A stretch of DNA of 64,000 nt, from the NCBI GenBank assembly GCA_015065385.1, contig SVQK01000024.1, positions 43,569 to 107,568 of the forward strand, given 5' to 3'. A program made the position numbers and the translations under genes. Shown here in pieces: positions 8,283-16,366 of the stretch. Each line of letters opens with the position of its first letter. Position 1 is the stretch's first letter. The notes under the pieces were generated by a model. The model searched no databases. It was given only the letters and a program-made list of their open reading frames with translations, and was not told where the DNA came from. This stretch comes from Oscillospiraceae bacterium (GTDB taxonomy: Bacteria > Bacillota > Clostridia > Oscillospirales > CAG-272).

Positions 8283-8884
8283 AAAAGCCCGATTTCGCCG
8301 CCCTGCCCCGGGAATTCCGCGCGGAGTATGCGAAATTCGCCGCTCTCCGCCTCGCCGGATCCGCGCTCTTTCTTGCCGCCGCGGCCGCCGGTTCCTTCCT
8401 GCTCGATTTTTCGGGTCTCAAATATCCCGTGATGGGGCCGGTGTTCCTCTTTGCCGCCGCTTTTGCCGCCGGCTGTGTCCTCTTCGGACTCCACCGGTTT
8501 TTGAAGCCCGCGTGGCTGGGAAACCTGACGGAGATCGACTGCGGCTATCGCATGGTGAACACCGGAAACCGGGCGGCTGCGGAAAAGCAGATGATGGTCG
8601 ATCTGACCGTGGACCGCGGAGGAAAAAAGCCGTACCGGATCCGCCTCTTCCGGGAGGAGGGCGTCACGCACGGTGGAAACAGGATCAACGTCTTTCAGCG
8701 GGAGGCTCCCTACAAGGAGGGGGATACGCTCCTCTTTCTGCCCGGGTTCCGCTATCCCGCGCGCATCGACGTGAAGGACGCGGGCGAAACGCTCGATCCG
8801 AAGTTCGTCTGTCCCTTCTGCGGCGCGATCGGCCCGCTTTCGAAGCGAACCTGCCCGAATTGCGGAAGAACCGTTCTCCGCTGA
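8279..8884 (+). CDS. Membrane protein with C-terminal zinc ribbon
   Basis: 201 residues. Two membrane spans at about 22-42 (LAGSALFLAAAAAGSFLLDF) and 53-74 (VFLFAAAFAAGCVLFGLH), then a beta-rich soluble part and a C-terminal zinc ribbon with two CxxC pairs (CPFCG and CPNCG) separated by 14 residues. The function is not recognised. It is translationally coupled to rarA, but I know of no functional link. No terminator is evident before the rplJ promoter. Confidence 0.75.
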   Translation: MKKPDFAALPREFRAEYAKFAALRLAGSALFLAAAAAGSFLLDFSGLKYPVMGPVFLFAAAFAAGCVLFGLHRFLKPAWLGNLTEIDCGYRMVNTGNRAAAEKQMMVDLTVDRGGKKPYRIRLFREEGVTHGGNRINVFQREAPYKEGDTLLFLPGFRYPARIDVKDAGETLDPKFVCPFCGAIGPLSKRTCPNCGRTVLR

Positions 8885-8959
8885 CCTCCCTGTGTGCGAT
8901 CTGCCGGAATCGACGGGCAAACGGGCCTCCAATTCCGGCACTTTTTTCCCGGATCGCCC

Positions 8960-8988
8960 TTGACATACGCGGACGGTTATGGTATAAT
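8960..8988 (+). promoter_or_regulatory. rplJ-rplL promoter
   Basis: TTGACA (8960-8965), 17 bases, TATAAT (8983-8988): a full consensus vegetative promoter. Confidence 0.9.
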
Positions 8989-8996
8989 ACGCATGT

Positions 8997-9086
8997 TGTT
9001 GAACCAAAGACAGCAGGTTACAGTAAAAGCGACATGCCACCCTGCCGAGGAGAGACGCTTGAATCTGAGCATTCACGGTCTTTTTT
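8997..9086 (+). promoter_or_regulatory. L10 leader (ribosomal protein L10-L12 autoregulatory RNA)
   Basis: The leader contains the hallmark segments AGACAGCAGG (9009-9018) and CTGCCGAGG (9042-9050) of the bacterial L10 leader. It is followed by a hairpin (AGAC 9053-9056 with GTCT 9078-9081, inner TGAAT/ATTCA) ending in six T, so it looks like a transcription attenuator. L10(L12)4 binding is expected to favour the terminated form. Confidence 0.85.
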
Positions 9087-9151
9087 CGTGCATCGGTGCG
9101 GAGAAGACTTTTTTTGTGCCTGTCATATCCTGATAAGGAGGAAACACTGAA

Positions 9152-9688
9152 ATGCCCAGCGCGAAAGTATTAGAGCAGAAGAAAGCAGTCGTGGAAGCCC
9201 TTGCGGATAAAATGGGCCGCGCGGCATCCGGCGTGCTTGTAAAGTACGAAGGCATCACCGTCGATCAGGACACCCAGCTCCGCAAAGCGCTCCGTGAAGC
9301 AGGCGTCGAATATGCCGTCATCAAGAACACGCTGATCGGCAAGGCAGCCGACATCGCCGGTTTCGAAGGACTCAAGTCCGAACTGAACGGCATGAACGCC
9401 CTCGCAGTCAGCTTCGAGGATCCGATCGCTCCCGCCAGAATCCTGAAGGAATACGCGGACAAGATCGAGACCTTTGAGATCCGCGGCGGCCTTCTCGAAG
9501 GCAAGGTCGTGGACGCGGCTACCGTCAACGAGCTGGCGACCATCCCGAACAAGGAAACCCTCGTCGCAAAGTTCCTCGGCAGCATCCAGAGCCCGCTCTA
9601 CAAGTTTGCATATGTTCTCCAGGCCATCGTGGACAAGGAGAACGAAGGCGAAGCTCCCGCGGCGGAAGAAGCCCCCGCAGCCGAATAA
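9152..9688 (+). CDS. rplJ: 50S ribosomal protein L10
   Basis: 178 residues. It begins MPSAKVLEQKKAVVEAL and contains the L10 core (GVLVKYEGITVDQDTQLRK, EYAVIKNTLIGKAA) with a C-terminal helix rich in E and A that binds L7/L12 dimers. GGAGG lies ten bases upstream. First gene of the rplJ-rplL operon behind the L10 leader; the rplKA pair is not adjacent here. Confidence 0.97.
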   Translation: MPSAKVLEQKKAVVEALADKMGRAASGVLVKYEGITVDQDTQLRKALREAGVEYAVIKNTLIGKAADIAGFEGLKSELNGMNALAVSFEDPIAPARILKEYADKIETFEIRGGLLEGKVVDAATVNELATIPNKETLVAKFLGSIQSPLYKFAYVLQAIVDKENEGEAPAAEEAPAAE

Positions 9689-9753
9689 TTCCGCATTCCG
9701 GAATTCCGCAGTCAACTGTATAAAATCATCATTCATATACGGAGGAAAATCAA

Positions 9754-10128
9754 ATGGCAACCGAAAAGTCTCTTGCGATTCTTGAAGAAATCAAGTCCCT
9801 TACCATCCTCGAACTGGCTGACCTCGTGAAGGCGGTCGAAGAAGAGTTCGGCGTTTCCGCCGCTGCTCCCGTAGCTGTTGCCGGCGCCGGCGCCGCTGCC
9901 GCTCCCGTTGAAGAGAAGACCGAATTCGACGTCGTTCTGAAGTCCTTCGGCGCGAAGAAGCTCGACGTTATCAAGGTTATCCGCGAGATCACCGGCCTCG
10001 GCCTGAAGGAAGCGAAGGACCTTGTCGAAAGCGCTCCGAAGACCATCAAGGAAGGCGTTTCCAAGGAAGACGCGGAAGCCCTCAAGGCCAAGATCGCCGC
10101 TACCGGCGCAGAAGTCGAAGTCAAATAA
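9754..10128 (+). CDS. rplL: 50S ribosomal protein L7/L12
   Basis: 124 residues, the family size. N-terminal dimerisation helix ([18 protein letters not shown]), Ala/Pro-rich hinge at about 32-50, and the C-terminal factor-binding domain with [24 protein letters not shown]. It forms the ribosomal stalk with L10. GGAGG lies upstream. Confidence 0.98.
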   Translation: MATEKSLAILEEIKSLTILELADLVKAVEEEFGVSAAAPVAVAGAGAAAAPVEEKTEFDVVLKSFGAKKLDVIKVIREITGLGLKEAKDLVESAPKTIKEGVSKEDAEALKAKIAATGAEVEVK

Positions 10129-10179
10129 GTTTGTTTCCTGACCGAAACAGAACGGAATTAAAGTTCAATAACCGGAAAA

Positions 10180-10206
10180 CAGACGCTGTCAAAGCGTCTG
10201 TTTTTT
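10180..10206 (+). terminator. Intrinsic terminator of rplJ-rplL
   Basis: CAGACGCT (10180-10187) pairs with AGCGTCTG (10193-10200), followed by TTTTTT. On the minus strand it also ends in TTTT, so it may serve the serpin gene too. Confidence 0.9.
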
Positions 10207-10222
10207 GCGCGAAGGTCTTTTT

Positions 10223-11500
10223 TTATTTCGTCGGATCCATGACCGTTCCCATGAAGAGTGGGATCCCGTCGGCGTCCGCGATGGCGAAGAAGAACGGGCG
10301 GTCGAGATAAACCTCGGGCGTCGGATCGGGACGGAAGGCGGTCGTATTGAACACAAGTCCCGTGGCGGCCGCTGCCTTGGTTCCGTGTTCGTTCAGAATA
10401 ACCTTCGCTTTCTGAAGGATCGCGGAGATTGCGATGTTGTTGACTCCGTCCGCCGAAAGTCCGCCGAGTTCCGCGGCATCCGTGAACGCGCGGTTTACGC
10501 CGAGCGCTTTTGCGACATCGTTCAGCCCGAGCGAGGTTTCGTATTCGAATTTCGGAATGGAGACGAGGCACTTGCGGTTCGAGTCGTACGCGGATTTCAG
10601 GATCCCTTCGAGATCCATCTGAGCGGTGAAAGCGTTCACGTCCGTCCCCGGATCCGGAAGAACTGCCACAAAGCGGTATCCGTCCTTGTAGGGTTTGGAG
10701 AATCCGACGCCGCCGTCTGTCTCAAAATAGCCGTATTCCGTGGAATAGAGGAAGTCGGCGCGCAGGTCTTTCCCGTCCGCAGTGGTGAAAGTGCCCTTCG
10801 AGACGTCCTGTTCCTCGTACTCCTCCTCCCAGACCCCGTCGAAGAGCACGGCATTGACGAGAACCATGACCGATTCCGGATCGAGCTCGTCGAGCAGGTT
10901 CGGGATCATGCCGTCGGTCTTTTCGCTGACCCAGCCGTTGATCGTGTTCAGGGCGTCGGCGTCAAAGGGCAGGGAGGAAGCCTCCGCGCTGTAATAGGCT
11001 TGTGCCACCTTCTGAAAGTCAGCGGAGAGGGTGAAGTTCGCCGCGTTCCCCCAGACGGAATTGGCGACGTCCATCGTGGAGTTCTCCGAGGCGGCGAGCT
11101 TGTTCGTCAGTGTGTAGAGGTATTCGTTCAGCTCGTCCGTCGGCATGCCGAGCGCGGCTTCAAATTCCGCCTTTGTGTCCCCCGCCGCTCCGTTCGAGGT
11201 CAGGGCGAGCGCGTAGTAGAGGGACAGCGGCGAGAGAATGACGTTTCCGTCCGCCTGTTTGACTGCCTCTTTGTAGAAACGCTCCGAGAAGGAGGTGACG
11301 GCGTCGGTGACCCGGGCGTCGGCTTCGGCTCCGGTGGGATCCTTCGAGGCGGCGGCAAGCGGGATCTGCGCGTGCAGGGTGTCCGATTCCACGGCGCCGT
11401 CCTCCGGCTTGTCCGCGGGATCCGGCGTGACGTTCGCGCAGGAGCCTAAAAGCAGGAGCGCGGCGAGGATGGAAGAGATTGGTTTTGCGATACGGTTCAT
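10223..11500 (-). CDS. Serpin, membrane-anchored lipoprotein protease inhibitor
   Basis: 425 residues. N-terminal lipoprotein signal peptide with lipobox LLGSC (Cys at about 20), an acidic linker, then a full serpin fold. Diagnostic segments are ILSPLSLYYALALTSNGA, VWGNAANF, the hinge NEHGTKAAAATG and the end RPFFFAIADADGIPLFMG. The small-residue hinge is that of inhibitory serpins. Counting from the hinge glycine (P15) places the scissile bond at about Thr-Ala. A lipid-anchored serpin outside the cell probably protects against host or competitor serine proteases. The start at 11500 follows GGAGG. It is monocistronic. Confidence 0.93.
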   Translation of the reverse strand: MNRIAKPISSILAALLLLGSCANVTPDPADKPEDGAVESDTLHAQIPLAAASKDPTGAEADARVTDAVTSFSERFYKEAVKQADGNVILSPLSLYYALALTSNGAAGDTKAEFEAALGMPTDELNEYLYTLTNKLAASENSTMDVANSVWGNAANFTLSADFQKVAQAYYSAEASSLPFDADALNTINGWVSEKTDGMIPNLLDELDPESVMVLVNAVLFDGVWEEEYEEQDVSKGTFTTADGKDLRADFLYSTEYGYFETDGGVGFSKPYKDGYRFVAVLPDPGTDVNAFTAQMDLEGILKSAYDSNRKCLVSIPKFEYETSLGLNDVAKALGVNRAFTDAAELGGLSADGVNNIAISAILQKAKVILNEHGTKAAAATGLVFNTTAFRPDPTPEVYLDRPFFFAIADADGIPLFMGTVMDPTK

Positions 11501-11635
11501 TCGATCAGCCTCCGTTTTTTTCTTTTGTCCGTTAGACGCCGGAAAAACGGAGAAAGTTCCCGCCGTCATCCGGCAAAATGTGAGAAAAAGCGCTCGATTT
11601 CATGAAATCTTCAGTTCTTATTTTCGTCGAACGGG

Positions 11636-11665
11636 TTGCGCGGCGGGGGTCAGATGTGATATAAT
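11636..11665 (+). promoter_or_regulatory. rimM-trmD promoter
   Basis: TTGCGC (11636-11641), 18 bases, TATAAT (11660-11665). Confidence 0.6.
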
Positions 11666-11701
11666 ATAAACTGTAGAATTATGGAACCGGACGAGGCGTG
11701 T

Positions 11702-12226
11702 ATGGCAAAACAGCAGTATCTCGAATGCGGCATGGCGGCGTCCACCCACGGCGTGCGGGGAACTCTCCGGCTTGAAAGCTGGTGCGATACCCCGGCGACG
11801 CTGGCCGCGCTGAAAACATTATACCGGAAGACCTCCGACGGCGCGTTCGTCCCGATGAAGGTGCGGGCGGCGTCGGTGCAGAAGAATATGGTGCTGGTCT
11901 CCTTCGAGGAGCTTTCGACGCTGGAAGAGGCGATCCCCTTCAAGGGCACCGTCTTCTACGCGGATCGGAACGACATCCGGAAAAAGCGCGGAGACGTGTT
12001 TGTGGCCGATCTGATCGGGCTGAACGTGACGGACGCGGAGAGCGGGGAGGTTTACGGAACCCTTTCCGAGGTCATCAGTCCCGGGGGACGGGATATCTAT
12101 GTGGTGGACGACGTGCGCGGCGGGCAGTTCATGATCCCGGTCGTCGCGGAGTTTGTGCGCGAAATCGTGACGGAAGGCGAGCGGGAGGGGATCTATGTCT
12201 CCCTCATCGAAGGAATGCGGGAATGA
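11702..12226 (+). CDS. rimM: Ribosome maturation factor RimM
   Basis: 174 residues. It begins [23 protein letters not shown], the RimM N-terminal domain; the PRC-barrel domain follows at about 95-170 ([35 protein letters not shown]). It assists 30S assembly with S19. The ATG at 11702 is preferred because a GAGG lies upstream and it matches the family; an ATG at 11681 is possible. It overlaps trmD by one base. The usual partners rpsP and rplS are absent here. Confidence 0.93.
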   Translation: MAKQQYLECGMAASTHGVRGTLRLESWCDTPATLAALKTLYRKTSDGAFVPMKVRAASVQKNMVLVSFEELSTLEEAIPFKGTVFYADRNDIRKKRGDVFVADLIGLNVTDAESGEVYGTLSEVISPGGRDIYVVDDVRGGQFMIPVVAEFVREIVTEGEREGIYVSLIEGMRE

Positions 12227-12936
12227 TGCGGATCGATATCCTTACGCTCTTTCCGGAGTATGTGGACTACATCCTTTCGGAGAGCATCATAGGCCGGGCC
12301 AGACGCGCCGGAAAGCTGGACGTCCGCGCCCACAACATCCGGGACTGGTCCGAGGACAAGCACCGCAGGGTGGACGACACGCCCTACGGAGGAGGCCGCG
12401 GCATGCTCATGGCGGCTCCCCCCATCTGGCGGGCGTGGAAGGCCGTATGTGAGACGGATTTCGAGGATCCGGGCTCCGTGCGGCGGAAGACGGTGTATCT
12501 CTCCCCGCGCGGGACGGTGTTCCGGCAGGAAAAGGCCAAGGAGCTGTCCGGGTACGATCAGCTGATTCTGATCTGCGGCCACTACGAGGGCGTGGACGAG
12601 CGGCTGATCGAGGAGATCGTGGACGAGGAGATCTCCGTGGGAGATTTCGTCCTGACCGGCGGAGAGCTCCCGGCGTGTCTTGTGGCGGACGCGGTCGGGC
12701 GGCTCTGCGACGGCGTGCTGTCCCTCCCGGAGTGCTATGAAAACGAGAGTTTCGAGGACAATCTTTTAGAGTACCCCCAGTACACCCGCCCGCCGGTCTG
12801 GATGGGGCGCGAGGTTCCCGAGGTCCTGTTGTCCGGCCACCACGCCAACATCGAAAAATGGAGGCGGGAGCAGTCCGAGCGGATCACCCGGGAGCGGCGT
12901 CCGGATCTTCTGGAAGAGAAGAAAGAGACTCCGTGA
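12226..12936 (+). CDS. trmD: tRNA (guanine-N1-)-methyltransferase
   Basis: 236 residues, begins [13 protein letters not shown]. TrmD motifs: [50 protein letters not shown] and [16 protein letters not shown]. It methylates G37 of tRNAs using SAM through the trefoil-knot fold. A second ATG three bases upstream is equally possible. Its TGA is directly followed by the TCA (reverse stop) of the convergent amidase gene. Confidence 0.96.
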   Translation: MRIDILTLFPEYVDYILSESIIGRARRAGKLDVRAHNIRDWSEDKHRRVDDTPYGGGRGMLMAAPPIWRAWKAVCETDFEDPGSVRRKTVYLSPRGTVFRQEKAKELSGYDQLILICGHYEGVDERLIEEIVDEEISVGDFVLTGGELPACLVADAVGRLCDGVLSLPECYENESFEDNLLEYPQYTRPPVWMGREVPEVLLSGHHANIEKWRREQSERITRERRPDLLEEKKETP

Positions 12937-13500
12937 TCACTGCGGAGCGAGATAGCGCAAGACGCCGTTTGTCAGGCCCGCCGCGAAGAGATTCGGCGAA
13001 TAGGCCAGCAGCGCCGCGTCCCCGGGATTGGTGATGAAGCCCAGCTCCATGAGCACGGCGGGCATCCGGGTCTTGCGCAGGACATAGAGTCCGGGCCGCG
13101 CGGTAATGCCCCGGTTCGGCAGGCCCGTCGCGTCGGTCACGCCTTCGAGCAGCCGGTACGCCAGCCATTCCGCGTCCGTGTTCCGCCGGTAGACAAAGGC
13201 TTCGGATCCGGAGGCGGCGGTTACGTCGGAGGCGTTGCAGTGGAGACTGATGAAATAGTCCGCGCCCCAGACGTTGGCGTCGTTGACCCGGGCCGCGAGC
13301 GACGTGGCCACCGAAGTCCCGAGCTGGGTATCCGGCGTCGGACGGGAGAGGCGTACGTCGAAGCCGTATCCCCGGAGCATGGCCGCGGTGCGCTGTCCGA
13401 TGGCGTAGACCAGATCCTGTTCCCGGAATCCGTTTCCTTCCGCGCCGGAGTTGGGATTGTCGGGGTTGTGCCCCTGATCGAGATAGATTTTGATCGGCAT
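12937..13500 (-). CDS. N-acetylmuramoyl-L-alanine amidase (Amidase_3 family)
   Basis: 187 residues. The zinc and catalytic residues of the family can be placed: His in LDQGHNPDNPNSG, Glu in AEGNGFREQDL, His in ISLHCNAS and the catalytic Glu in MELGFITN. No signal peptide or cell-wall-binding domain is seen; the protein begins straight with the catalytic fold, so export must be non-classical or the enzyme acts inside the cell or mother cell. GGAGG lies upstream of 13500. CwlD-like spore cortex use is possible but not shown. Confidence 0.9.
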   Translation of the reverse strand: MPIKIYLDQGHNPDNPNSGAEGNGFREQDLVYAIGQRTAAMLRGYGFDVRLSRPTPDTQLGTSVATSLAARVNDANVWGADYFISLHCNASDVTAASGSEAFVYRRNTDAEWLAYRLLEGVTDATGLPNRGITARPGLYVLRKTRMPAVLMELGFITNPGDAALLAYSPNLFAAGLTNGVLRYLAPQ

Positions 13501-13575
13501 GATTCCTCCGCTGCCGTCCGATGAGGTGAACCGGAGGACGGCTTTTGCACGCAGTCAGACTGCGGTTGATGGATT

Positions 13576-14337
13576 ATGAAAGAACTGGAAAAGCTGGCCT
13601 CTCTGGCGCGTCAGGCCATGGAGCGATACGGGATGATCCGCTCCGGGGATCTTGTCGCCGTGGGACTCTCCGGCGGGAAGGATTCGGCGGCCCTCCTTAC
13701 TGTGCTGGCCCATCTGCGCCGGTTTTATCCCGAGCCCTTCGAGCTGTGCGGGATTTCCGTCGATCCGGGGTTTCCGGACGGAGAGGGGATGTTCGACTCC
13801 ACGGCCGCGTTCTGCCGGTCCCTCGGGGTGGAATACCGGGTCGTCAAAACCGATATCTACTCCGTCGTGTTCGAAGAGCGGCGTGAAAAGAACCCCTGCT
13901 CCCTCTGCGCGAAAATGCGGCGGGGCGCGCTTGCCGGTGAGGCGGAACAGATCGGCGCGGACCGGCTGGCGCTCGGGCATCACATGGACGACGCGGCGGC
14001 GACTTTTATGATGTCCTTGACCCTCGGCGGCCGGATCGGCTGCTTTTCTCCGGTGACAGTCTATGAGGACCGCGGCTTTTCGGTGATTCGCCCGCTGATA
14101 TACTGCCGGGAGCGGGAGATCCGAGCGCTGGTCCGTTCCGCCGGTCTGCCGGTGGTGAAAAGTCCCTGCCCGGCGGACGGGGAAACGGAGCGGGCGGAGG
14201 CGGCGGATCTTCTCAGAGAGCTCGACCGGAAGCACCGCGGCATCTATGCCCGGATCGTCGGAGCCATGGAGCGCGCCGGGATCGACGGCTGGCACGAAGG
14301 CTGCCGGAAGGAACAGGAGCGGAAAATATTTCCTTAA
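13576..14337 (+). CDS. TtcA-family tRNA thiolation-like ATP pyrophosphatase
   Basis: 253 residues. PP-loop motif SGGKDSAAL (about 32-40), a CxxC pair in NPCSLCAKMRRG, and a further Cys in SPCPADGETER match the TtcA/TIGR00269-like family of iron-sulfur tRNA-thiolating enzymes (2-thiocytidine at position 32). LALGHHMDDAAATFMMS is the conserved adenylation region. The exact tRNA target in Clostridia is not certain. It is divergent from the amidase gene. Confidence 0.85.
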   Translation: MKELEKLASLARQAMERYGMIRSGDLVAVGLSGGKDSAALLTVLAHLRRFYPEPFELCGISVDPGFPDGEGMFDSTAAFCRSLGVEYRVVKTDIYSVVFEERREKNPCSLCAKMRRGALAGEAEQIGADRLALGHHMDDAAATFMMSLTLGGRIGCFSPVTVYEDRGFSVIRPLIYCREREIRALVRSAGLPVVKSPCPADGETERAEAADLLRELDRKHRGIYARIVGAMERAGIDGWHEGCRKEQERKIFP

Positions 14338-14362
14338 GTGAGAGAAAAAATCGGCGCGGGAC

Positions 14363-14390
14363 GGAACTTTTCTTTGCCTTCCGCCGTCTT
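14363..14390 (+). promoter_or_regulatory. Possible ECF-type promoter of the transport operon
   Basis: GGAACTT (14363-14369) and CGTCTT (14385-14390) with 15 bases between them resemble the GGAAC/CGTC boxes of ECF sigma promoters. No good sigma-A promoter is seen. Weak, by eye only. Confidence 0.25.
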
Positions 14391-14434
14391 ATATACGATA
14401 AAGCGAACGGAAACAATTACGGTAAATCTTTGCT

Positions 14435-15388
14435 ATGAAAAATAAAAGCGCGGTCCTTTCTCCGGAGAAGACGGCCGAGGCGGAAAGCAAGCCCGAGAAG
14501 AAGAGCTTCCGCATCGGGCTGAGCAAGCGGGAGCGGCGGGAGCGGTTTTTGACCTCCTTCTATATGCTGCCGTCGGTCGCCGGGGTGCTGACCTTCTTCA
14601 TCCTCCCGTTCTTTGTGGTGATCTACTATTCCCTGATCGACGACACATCGACGGGCGTCTTCGTCGGAGTGGACAACTACCTGAGGCTGTTCGAAAACTC
14701 CGCGTTCAAGCTGGCTCTGAAAAACACGGGCGTGTTCTCGCTGACCGCCGTTCCGCTGGTGGTGGTCCTCTCTCTGGCTCTGGCGGTTCTGCTGGACGCC
14801 AACGTGCCGTACAAGAGCACGTTCCGGACCATCTTCCTCTCCCCCATGATCGTTCCGGCGGCGTCGGTCATTCTGATCTGGCAGGTTCTGTTCGACTTCA
14901 ACGGCGTCGTCAACTCGGCGGCCTCCCTTCTCGGCTTCGAGCCGGTGGAGTGGTTCAAGTCGGACTACGGATATCTCGTGGTGGTGCTGCTGTTCCTCTG
15001 GAAGAACATCGGGTACAATATGATCATGTTCATGTCCGCCCTGACGAACATTCCGAGGGACATCATCGAAGTGGCGATGCTGGACGGCGCGGGGCCGGTG
15101 AGACGGTTCTTCATCATCAAGATGCGCTATCTCTCCTCTACCATTTCCTTTGTGACCATCATGTCCCTCATCAACTCGTTCAAGGTATTCCGGGAGGTTT
15201 ACCTTCTGACGGGGGACTATCCCTTCGAGACGATGTACACCCTCCAGCACTTCATGAACAACACCTTCGCCCATCTGGAATATCAGAAGCTGTCCTCGGC
15301 GGCGATGGTGCTGTGCCTGATCATGATCGTCATTATCGGCCTGCTTCTGTTCATCGACGACCGGGCGGGAAGGGGGCTTGACGAATGA
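14435..15388 (+). CDS. Sugar-type ABC transporter permease (MalF/UgpA class)
   Basis: 317 residues with six predicted membrane spans after a basic N-terminal tail of about 45 residues. The EAA loop that contacts the ATPase reads IEVAMLDGAGPVRRFFIIKM. This is the CUT1 carbohydrate importer class. It overlaps the second permease by four bases (ATGA). No ATPase gene is in the operon; a shared MsmX/UgpC-type ATPase elsewhere is the usual solution. There is no clear ribosome binding site before the ATG. Confidence 0.9.
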   Translation: MKNKSAVLSPEKTAEAESKPEKKSFRIGLSKRERRERFLTSFYMLPSVAGVLTFFILPFFVVIYYSLIDDTSTGVFVGVDNYLRLFENSAFKLALKNTGVFSLTAVPLVVVLSLALAVLLDANVPYKSTFRTIFLSPMIVPAASVILIWQVLFDFNGVVNSAASLLGFEPVEWFKSDYGYLVVVLLFLWKNIGYNMIMFMSALTNIPRDIIEVAMLDGAGPVRRFFIIKMRYLSSTISFVTIMSLINSFKVFREVYLLTGDYPFETMYTLQHFMNNTFAHLEYQKLSSAAMVLCLIMIVIIGLLLFIDDRAGRGLDE

Positions 15389-16335
15389 CGGGCGATATCA
15401 CCCTGAACGCGGCGGCCTTTCCCGCGGCGAAGAAAAAGAAGGTGACCGCGGGGCGCGTGGTGTTTCTGATATTCGCCATGCTGGTTCTTGTGACCTTTGC
15501 GGCGCTCTTTCTCTTTCCCACGGTCTTCACCGTCACCAACTCCTTCATGTCCACCACGGAGATCACGGCCAACTACGGCAAGATCTTCTCCGGGCTCGGC
15601 GCGGCGGGGGGAGGCGGACGGGTCTTCATCGGGGAGCAGGTCAATCTGCAGCTCATCCCCAACAAAGTGAGCTTTTCCCAGTACGCGACGGTGCTTCTGA
15701 CCTCGCCGGAATACCTTCTGAAGTTCTGGAATTCCGTCATCTATGTGCTCCCCATCGTGCTGTTTCAGCTTGCGGTGGCCGCGGGAGCATCTTACTCCTT
15801 CGCACGGGTGGACACGAAATTCCGCTCCGTCGTCTTTTTCGCCTACATTATTTTGATGCTGATGCCCTATCAGGTGACGCTGGTCCCGAACTATCTGGTG
15901 ATTGACCGGCTGAATCTGATGAACACGCGGTGGGCCATCATCCTGCCGGGCATCTTCTCCCCCTTCTCCGTCTTCATTCTGACGAAGTTTATGAAGCGGA
16001 TCCCGTCTTCCATCGTCGAGGCGGCCAAGCTGGACGGAGCCGGGGAGCTGTCGATTTTCTTCCGCATTTTCATGCCTCTCTGCCAGAGCACCCTGTATTC
16101 GGTGGCGATCCTTGTGTTCATCGACTACTGGAACATGGTGGAGCAGCCCCTGATCCTTCTGAAGGACGAAGAGCTCTATCCGCTGTCCGTCTTTCTCTCG
16201 AAGATCAATCAGGGAGACACGGGCATCGCGCTCGCCATCGCGGTGATCTACATGGTCCCGCCGGTGCTGCTCTTCCTCTACAGCGAGGATTACCTGATCG
16301 ACGGGATCTCCTATTCCGCGTCGGTCAAGGGCTGA
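15385..16335 (+). CDS. Sugar-type ABC transporter permease (MalG/UgpE class)
   Basis: 316 residues, six membrane spans, EAA loop SSIVEAAKLDGAGELSIFFR. It partners the preceding permease. An extended extracellular loop (about 65-105, glycine-rich GLGAAGGGGRVF) is longer than in MalG. The coupled order permease-permease is classical, but the genes that follow are not. Confidence 0.9.
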   Translation: MTGDITLNAAAFPAAKKKKVTAGRVVFLIFAMLVLVTFAALFLFPTVFTVTNSFMSTTEITANYGKIFSGLGAAGGGGRVFIGEQVNLQLIPNKVSFSQYATVLLTSPEYLLKFWNSVIYVLPIVLFQLAVAAGASYSFARVDTKFRSVVFFAYIILMLMPYQVTLVPNYLVIDRLNLMNTRWAIILPGIFSPFSVFILTKFMKRIPSSIVEAAKLDGAGELSIFFRIFMPLCQSTLYSVAILVFIDYWNMVEQPLILLKDEELYPLSVFLSKINQGDTGIALAIAVIYMVPPVLLFLYSEDYLIDGISYSASVKG

Positions 16336-16366
16336 TAACTGATACTCACGAAAGGTTTTGCCGGAT

